Shown in pieces: positions 57,400-64,000 of a stretch of DNA of 64,000 nt. A model generated the notes under the pieces. The model saw only the letters and a program-made list of their open reading frames with translations, searched no databases and was not told the origin of the DNA. Position 1 is the stretch's first letter, and every line of letters begins with the position of its first letter. A program made the position numbers and the translations under genes. The stretch comes from Setophaga petechia. Taxonomy: Eukaryota; Chordata; Aves; Passeriformes; Parulidae. The stretch covers positions 3,100,001-3,164,000 of the forward strand of contig JANCRA010000065.1 in NCBI GenBank assembly GCA_024362935.1. The letters run 5' to 3'.

Positions 57400-60300
57400 G
57401 TGGGAAAGTACTGTTTTCTAGCACTTTGCAGGCTGCTAACACAATCCCAGTGCTGTGTAGCAATTAACTTGTCACTGCACTGCAGTAAGTGTTTCTTGTC
57501 ACCTACATCTAAGCAAATAGCTTTTTCACTATGTCTCGCAAGGAGAAAACCTTCCTGCTCACTAAACAACTTCCATCGTGTTGTAGATGTTGCAGAGAGG
57601 GCTGCAGTGTGTTTTGCAAAATATAAAAGAAAGTTGTCTAAGACGCCTTCCTTTCAAGTATTAATGTGAAGGGAAAGGCAAGAGAGTGGGAAAGTACTGT
57701 TTTCTAGCACTTTGCAAGCTGCTAACACAATCGCAGTGCTGTGTAGCAATTAGCTTGTCAGTGCACGGCAGTAAGTGTTTCTTGATACCTACATCTGAGC
57801 AAACAGCTTTTTCACTTTGTCTCGCAAGGAGAAAACCTTCCTGCTCACTAAACATCTCCTATCGTGCTCTAGAAGTTGCACAGAGGGCTGCAGAGTTTTT
57901 TGACACAAGAAAAAGAAAGTTGTCTAAGATGCCTTCCTTTCAAGTATTAATGTGAAGGGAAAGGCAAGAGAGTGGGAAAGTACTGTTTTCTAGCACTTTG
58001 CAGGCTGCTAACACAATCCCAGTTCTGTGTAGCAATTAGCTGTTCAGTGCACTGCATTACGTGTTTCTTGTCACCTACATCTAAGCAAAAAGCTTTGTCA
58101 CTATGTCTCGCAAGGAGAAAACCTTCCTGCTCACTAAACATTTCCTATCGTGTTCTAGAAGTTGCACAGAGGGCTGCAGTGTGTTTTGACACAAGAAAAA
58201 GAAAGTTGTCTAAGACGCCTTCCTTTTAAGTATTAATGTGAAGGGAAAGGCAAGAGAGTGGGAAAGTACTGTTTTCTAGCACTTTGCAAGCTGCTAACAC
58301 AATCCCAGTTCTGTGTAGCAATTAGCTTTTCAGTGCACTGCAGTAAGTGTTTCTTGTCACCTACATCTAAGCAAATAGCTTTTTCACTATGTCTCGCAAG
58401 GAGAAAACCTTCCTGCTCACTAAACAACTTCCATCGCGTTGTAGATGTTGCAGAGAGGGCTGCAGAGTTTTTTGACACAAGAAAAAGAAAGTTGTCTAAG
58501 ATGCCTTCCTTTCAAGTATTAATGTGAAGGGAAAGGCAAGAGAGTGGGAAAGTACTGTTTTCTAGCACTTTGCAAGCTGCTAACACAATCGCAGTGCTGT
58601 GTACCAGTTAGCTTTTCAGTGCACTGCAGTAAGTGTTTCTTGTCACCTACATCTAAGCAAATAGCTTTTTCACTATGTCTCGCAAGGAGAAAACCTTCCT
58701 GCTCACTAAACAACTTCCATCGTGTTGTAGATGTTGCAGAGAGGGCTGCAGAGTTTTTTGACACAAGAAAAAGAAAGTTGTCTAAGATGCCTTCCTTTCA
58801 AGTATTAATGTGAAGGGAAAGGCAAGAGAGTGGGAAAGTACTGTTTTCTAATACTTTGAGAGCTGCTAACACAATCCCAGTGCTGTGTACCAATTAACTT
58901 GTCACTGCACTGCAGTAAGTGTTTCTTGATACCTACATCTAAGCAAATAGCTTTTTCACTATGTCTCCCAAGGAGAAAACCTTCCTGCTAACTGAACATC
59001 TCCTATCGTGTTCTAGAAGTTGCACAGAGGGCTGCAGTGTGTTTTGACACAAGAAAAAGAAAGTTGTCTAAGACGCCTTCCTTTTAAGTAGTAATGCGTA
59101 GGGAAAGGCAAGAGAGAGGGAAAGTACTGTTTTCTAGCACTTTGCAAGCTGCTAACACAATCGCAGTGCTGTGTAGCAATTAGCTTGTCATTGCACGGCA
59201 GGAAGTGTTTCTTGATACCTACATCTGAGCAAATAGCTTTTTCACTTTGTCTTGCAAGGGGAAAACGTTGCTGCTCACTAAACAACTTCCATCGTGTTGT
59301 AGAAGTTGCACAGAGGGCTGCAGTGTGTTTTGCAAAATATAAAAGAAAGTTGTCTAAGACGCCTTCCTTTCAAGTATTAATGTGAAGGGAAAGGCAAGAG
59401 AGTGGGAAAGTACTGTTTTCTAGCACTTTGCAGGCTGCTAACACAATCGCAGTGCTGTGTAGCAGTTAGCTGTTCAGTGCACTGCAGTAAGTGTTTATTG
59501 TCACCTACATCTAAGCAAATAGCTTTTTCACTATGTCTCCCAAGGAGAAAACCTTCTTGCTCACTAAACATCTCCTATCGTGTTCTAGAAGTTGAACAGA
59601 GGGCTGCAGTGTGTTCTGTAACAAGAAAAAGAAAGTTGTCTAAGACGCCTTCCTTTCAAGTATTAATGTGAAGGGAAAGGCAAGAGAGTGGGAAAGTACT
59701 GTTTTCTAGCACTTTGCAAGCTGCTAACACAATCGCAGTGCTGTGTAGCAATTAGCTTGTCAGTGCACGGCAGTAAGTGTTTCTTGATACCTACATCTGA
59801 GCAAATAGCTTTTTCACTTTGTCTCGCAAGGGGAAAACGTTGCTGCTCACTAAACAACTTCCATCGTGTTGTAGATGTTGCAGAGAGGGCTGCAGTGTGT
59901 TTTGCAAAATGTAAAAGAAAGTTGTCTAAGACGCCTTCCTTTCAAGTATTAATGTGAAGGGAAAGGCAAGAGAGTGGGAAAGTACTGTTTTCTAGCACTT
60001 TGCAAGCTGCCAAAACAATCCCAGTTCTGTGTAGCAATTAGCTGTTCAGTGCACTGCATTACGTGTTTCTTGTCACCTACATCTAAGCAAAAAGCTTTGT
60101 CACTATGTCTCGCAAGGAGAAAACCTTCCTGCTCACTAAACATTTCCTATCGTGTTCTAGAAGTTGCACAGAGGGCTGCAGTGTGTTTTGCAGCAAGAAA
60201 AAGAAAGTTGTCTAAGACGCCTTCCTTTCAAGTATTAATGTGAAGGGAAAGGCAAGAGAGTGGGAAAGTACTGTTTTCTAGCACTTTGCAAGCTGCTAAC

Positions 60301-61689
60301 ACAATCCCAGTTCTGTGTAGCAATTAGCTTTTCAGTGCACTGCAGTAAGTGTTTCTTGTCACCTACATCTAAGCAAATAGCTTTTTCACTATGTCTCGCA
60401 AGGAGAAAACCTTCCTGCTCACTAAACAACTTCCATCGCGTTGTAGATGTTGCAGAGAGGGCTGCAGAGTTTTTTGACACAAGAAAAAGAAAGTTGTCTA
60501 AGATGCCTTCCTTTCAAGTATTAATGTGAAGGGAAAGGCAAGAGAGTGGGAAAGTACTGTTTTCTAGCACTTTGCAGGCTGCTAACACAATCGCAGTGCT
60601 GTGTAGCAGTTAGCTGTTCAGTGCACTGCAGTAAGTGTTTCTTGTCACCTACATCTAAGCAAATAGCTTTTTCACTATGTCTCCCAAGGAGAAAACTTTC
60701 TTGCTCACTAAACATTTCCTATCGTGTTCTAGAAGTTGCACAGAGGGCTGCAGTGTGTTCTGTAACAAGAAAAAGAAAGTTGTCTAAGACGCCTTCCTTT
60801 CAAGTATTAATGTGAAGGGAAAGGCAAGAGAGTGGGAAAGTACTGTTTTCTAGCACTTTGCAAGCTGCTAACACAATCCCAGTTCTGTGTAGCAATTAGC
60901 TGTTCAGTGCACTGCAGTAAGTGTTTCTTGTCACCTACATCTAAGCAAATAACTTTTTCACTATGTCTCGCAAGGAGAAAACCTTCCTGCTCACTAAACA
61001 ACTTCCATCGTGTTGTAGATGTTGCAGAGAGGGCTGCAGAGTTTTTTGACACAAGAAAAAGAAAGTTGTCTAAGATGCCTTCCTTTCAAGTATTAATGTG
61101 AAGGGAAAGGCAAGAGAGTGGGAAAGTACTGTTTTCTAGCACTTTGCAAGCTGCTAACACAATCGCAGTGCTGTGTACCCATTAGCTTTTCAGTGCACTG
61201 CAGTAAGTGTTTCTTGTCACCTACATCTAAGCAAATAGCTTTTTCACTATGTCTCGCAAGGAGAAAACCTTCCTGCTCACTAAACAACTTCCATCGTGTT
61301 CTAGAAGTTGAACAGAGGGCTGCAGTTTGTTCTGTAACAAGAAAAAGAAAGTTGTCTAAGACGCCTTCCTTTCAAGTATTAATGTGAAGGGAAAGGCAAG
61401 AGAGTGGGAAAGTACTGTTTTCTAGCACTTTGCAAGCTGCTAACACAATCCCAGTGCTGTGTAGCAATTAGCTTGTCAGTGCACGGCAGTAAGTCTTTCT
61501 TGATACCTACATCTGAGCAAATAGCTTTTTCACTTTGTCTCGCAAGGAGAAAACCTTCCTCCTCACTAAACATCTCCTATCGTGCTCTAGAAGTTGCATA
61601 GAGGACTGCAGTGTGTTTTGCAAAAAGTAAAAGAAAGTTGTCTAAGACGCCTTCCTTTCAAGTATTAATGTGAAGGGAAAGGCAAGAGA
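57400..61689 (+). repeat. HOR block I: 15 monomers, same deletion as G
   Basis: Exactly 15 x 286 bp, with the same order and the same i/l chimera (at 58544) as G, so they share one deletion event. It lacks the private changes of G and has its own CCTTTTAAGTATTAATG near 58222. Confidence 0.92.
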
Positions 61690-63276
61690 GTGGGAAAGTA
61701 CTGTTTTCTATCACTTTGAAAGCTGCTTACCCAATCCCAGTTTTGTCCCGCTTCGTAGTTCGCCGTTCAGAAGCTGCCGCAGTCTCTTTTTCCCGGAGAA
61801 GGAGAAGACGCTTCTTGGCGCGAAGAATCTGGTGTCGTTACGCCGATCGCGGCGTGCTCCGGAGAACAGCTACGGCCGAGAGACACCCGGAAGCGGCGCT
61901 TAAAGGCACAGTGCTCCGTCTCCTGGTCTTTAGCGTCTCCTGCCGGCTACACCTTAGCAAAAAGCTTTTTCATTATGTCTCGCCAGGAGAAACTGTGTCT
62001 GTTCACAAAAAACCTCCCATCGTGCTCTAGAGGTTGCAGGCAGCTCTGCAGCGTGTTTTGCAACAAGAAAAAGTAACTTGTCCAAAAAAGCCATCAATTT
62101 GAATGTTCCTGGAAAGGGAAAATGCAGGAGAGCGGATAGGTACTGTTTTCTACCAGTTTGCAAGCTGGACACACAATCCCAGTGTTCTACTACGATTGAC
62201 TTTGCAGTGCACTGTAATAATTGCCTATTGTTACTACATCTAAGCCAATAGCGTTTGCATTATATCTCTTCAGGAGAAACTGTACCAGTTCAGAAAACAA
62301 CTCTCATTTTTTCTAGAAGTTGCATGGAGGTGTGCAGAGTGTTTTGCAAGAAGCAAAAGAAAGTTGTCCAAAACTGCTGCCATTCGAATAGTAATGCCAA
62401 TGGAAAAGGCAGGAGAGTGGAAAGGTGCTGTTTTCTATCTGTTTGTAAGCTGCTTACACAATCCCAGAGTTGTGCAGCAATTAGTTTTTCAGTGCACTGT
62501 AGTAGGTGCCTCTTTTCACCTGCATCTAAGCAAATTGCTTTTTCCCCATGTCTCGCAAGGAGAAACTGAGCCAGTTCAGAAAACATCTCCCATCGAGTTC
62601 TAGAGATTGCAGGCAGGTGTGCAGAGTGTTTTGCAAGAAGCAAAAGAAAGTTGTCTAAAACGCCTTGCATTCAAATAGAAATGTGAATAGAAAAGGCAGG
62701 AGAAGGGAGAGGTACTGTTTTCAATCAGTTTGCAACCTGCTTACACAATCTGCGTGTTGTGCAGCAATTAGCTTGCAGTGCACTGTAGTAGGTGCCTCTT
62801 TTCACCTATATCTAAGCAAATTGCTTTTTCCCCATGTCTTGCAAAGAGAAACTGAGCCAGTTCAGAAAATATCTCCCATCGACTTCTAGAGATTGCAGGC
62901 AGGTGTGCAGAGTGTTTTGCAAGAAGCCAAAGAAAGTTGTCTAAAATTCTTTCCATTCGAATAGTAATGTGCATGGAAAAGGCAGGAAGAGTGGAAAGGT
63001 ACTGTTTTCTATCACTTTGCAAGCTGGGCACACAATCCCAGTGTTGTGCATCTATTAGCTTTGCAGTGCACTGCAGTAACTGCCTGTGGTAACCTACATC
63101 TAAGCAAAAAGCTTTTTCACTATCTCTCACTAGGAGAAAATGTTCCTGCTCATTAAACAACTTCCATCGTGCTGTACAGGTTGCACAGAGGGCTGCAGAA
63201 TGTTTTGAAGCAAGAAAAAGAAAGTTGTCTAAGACGCCTTCCTTTCAAGTATTAATGTGAAGGGAAAGGCAAGAGA
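61690..63276 (+). repeat. Cassette 9
   Basis: 1,587 bp with standard structure and the GAAGC d4-end variant. Confidence 0.95.
61741..61946 (+). promoter_or_regulatory. CpG-rich block 9, candidate promoter
   Basis: Same as block 1: CCAAT at 61731-61735, palindrome at 61812-61827, ETS core at 61887-61893. Confidence 0.5.
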
Positions 63277-64000
63277 GTGGGAAAGTACTGTTTTCTAGCA
63301 CTTTGCAGGCTGCTAACACAATCCCAGTGCTGTGTAGCAATTAACTTGTCACTGCACTGCAGTAAGTGTTTCTTGTCACCTACATCTAAGCAAATAGCTT
63401 TTTCACTATGTCTCGCAAGGAGAAAACCTTCCTGCTCACTAAACAACTTCCATCGTGTTCTAGAAGTTGAACAGAGGGCTGCAGTTTGTTCTGTAACAAG
63501 AAAAAGAAAGTTGTCTAAGACGCCTTCCTTTCAAGTATTAATGTGAAGGGAAAGGCAAGAGAGTGGGAAAGTACTGTTTTCTAGCATTTTGCAAGCTGCC
63601 AAAACAATCCCAGTTCTGTGTAGCAATTAGCTGTTCAGTGCACTGCATTACGTGTTTCTTGTCACCTACATCTAAGCAAAAAGCTTTGTCACTATGTCTC
63701 GCAAGGAGAAAACCTTCCTGCTCACTAAACATTTCCTATCGTGTTCTAGAAGTTGCACAGAGGGCTGCAGTGTGTTTTGCAGCAAGAAAAAGAAAGTTGT
63801 CTAAGACGCCTTCCTTTCAAGTATTAATGTGAAGGGAAAGGCAAGAGAGTGGGAAAGTACTGTTTTCTAGCACTTTGCAAGCTGCTAACACAATCCCAGT
63901 TCTGTGTAGCAATTAGCTTTTCAGTGCACTGCAGTAAGTGTTTCTTGTCACCTACATCTAAGCAAATAGCTTTTTCACTATGTCTCGCAAGGAGAAAACC
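63277..64000 (+). repeat. HOR block J: first 2.5 monomers, F-like
   Basis: Chimeric a' monomer (63277), then type o (63563), then a partial h' (63849, cut by the window end). The a'-to-o junction is the same as in F, so another 7-monomer HOR probably continues beyond the window. Private change GCATTTTGC near 63586. Confidence 0.9.

Larger units (their letters stand above)
1..64000 (+). repeat. 286-bp satellite array with higher-order repeat structure
   Basis: The window is head-to-tail copies of a 286-bp monomer from end to end, with no inversion and no single-copy DNA. Boxes kept in nearly every monomer include TACTGTTTTCT near the start, CACAATC(C/G)CAG at about +40, ATCTAAGCAAA or ATCTGAGCAAA at about +115, and AAGAAAGTTGTC near the end. 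Monomers differ by shared substitutions and fall into about 20 types recurring in fixed order, which is the definition of a HOR. Spacing between homologous cassettes is 6735, 13312, 6734, 6735, 3589, 5877, 6735 and 5877 bp, differing by multiples of 286 (within 1 bp). I do not recognise the family. CpG is sparse in monomers (two in the one starting at 376), suggesting a methylated vertebrate genome. Confidence 0.98.

Noticed and set aside
1..64000. CRISPR array or prokaryotic repeat locus
   Set aside because: The repeats are 286 bp and contiguous with no unique spacers, and there are no cas or other bacterial genes.
1..64000. Alpha satellite or other CENP-B-box satellite
   Set aside because: The monomer is 286 bp, not about 171 bp, and no NTTCGNNNNANNCGGGN match was seen. 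CTTCGTAGTTCGCCGTT near 6158 fails at the A and the CGGG positions.

Overview
The whole window is one uninterrupted satellite (macrosatellite) array. No conventional gene, RNA gene, transposon, CRISPR array or single-copy flank is visible. The basic unit is a 286-bp monomer, always head-to-tail on the same strand. I use the conserved GTGGGAAAGTACTG-like box as the monomer start (376, 662, 948 and so on). There are about 172 complete standard monomers. They fall into roughly 20 recognisable types, labelled here a to s by their shared substitutions, and these recur in fixed order as a higher-order repeat (HOR).

Organism: monomers carry only a few CpGs each, and one short block per HOR is densely CpG-rich. 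That contrast fits a CpG-methylating vertebrate genome, in heterochromatin such as a pericentromere, sex chromosome or microchromosome. I do not recognise the satellite family and cannot name the species. This placement is inference.

Layout: each HOR is a run of standard monomers followed by an invariant 1,587-bp cassette. The cassette is a 442-bp hybrid monomer, in which about 206 bp of CpG-rich, non-satellite-looking DNA replaces the middle of a monomer, followed by four divergent monomers (285, 287, 287 and 286 bp). Nine complete cassettes begin at 6096, 12831, 26143, 32877, 39612, 43201, 49078, 55813 and 61690. Monomer runs between them: A 376-6095 (20), B 7683-12830 (18), C 14418-26142 (41), D 27730-32876 (18), E 34464-39611 (18), F 41199-43200 (7), G 44788-49077 (15), H 50665-55812 (18), I 57400-61689 (15), J 63277-64000 (start only). 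The dominant HOR is 18 monomers plus cassette, 6,735 bp. Other lengths differ by whole monomers, as expected from in-register unequal crossing-over. C contains an internal 18-monomer duplication that lacks a cassette. G and I share a three-monomer deletion. F has lost 11 monomers. H is a close copy of E.

Possible function: the CpG block carries a CCAAT box at its left edge, an E2F-type palindrome (TTGGCGCGAA) and an ETS-type CCGGAAG. It looks like a housekeeping-type promoter embedded once per HOR. Downstream on the same strand are short Cys/Lys/Arg-rich open frames starting MSR(K/Q)EK or MSCKEK: 33 codons in the hybrid monomer and 36 codons in two divergent monomers. The same frame is intact in some standard monomers and broken in others. 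A testable hypothesis is that the array derives from a small transcription unit, or is a tandem promoter array producing satellite RNA. Nothing in the sequence alone proves transcription or translation.
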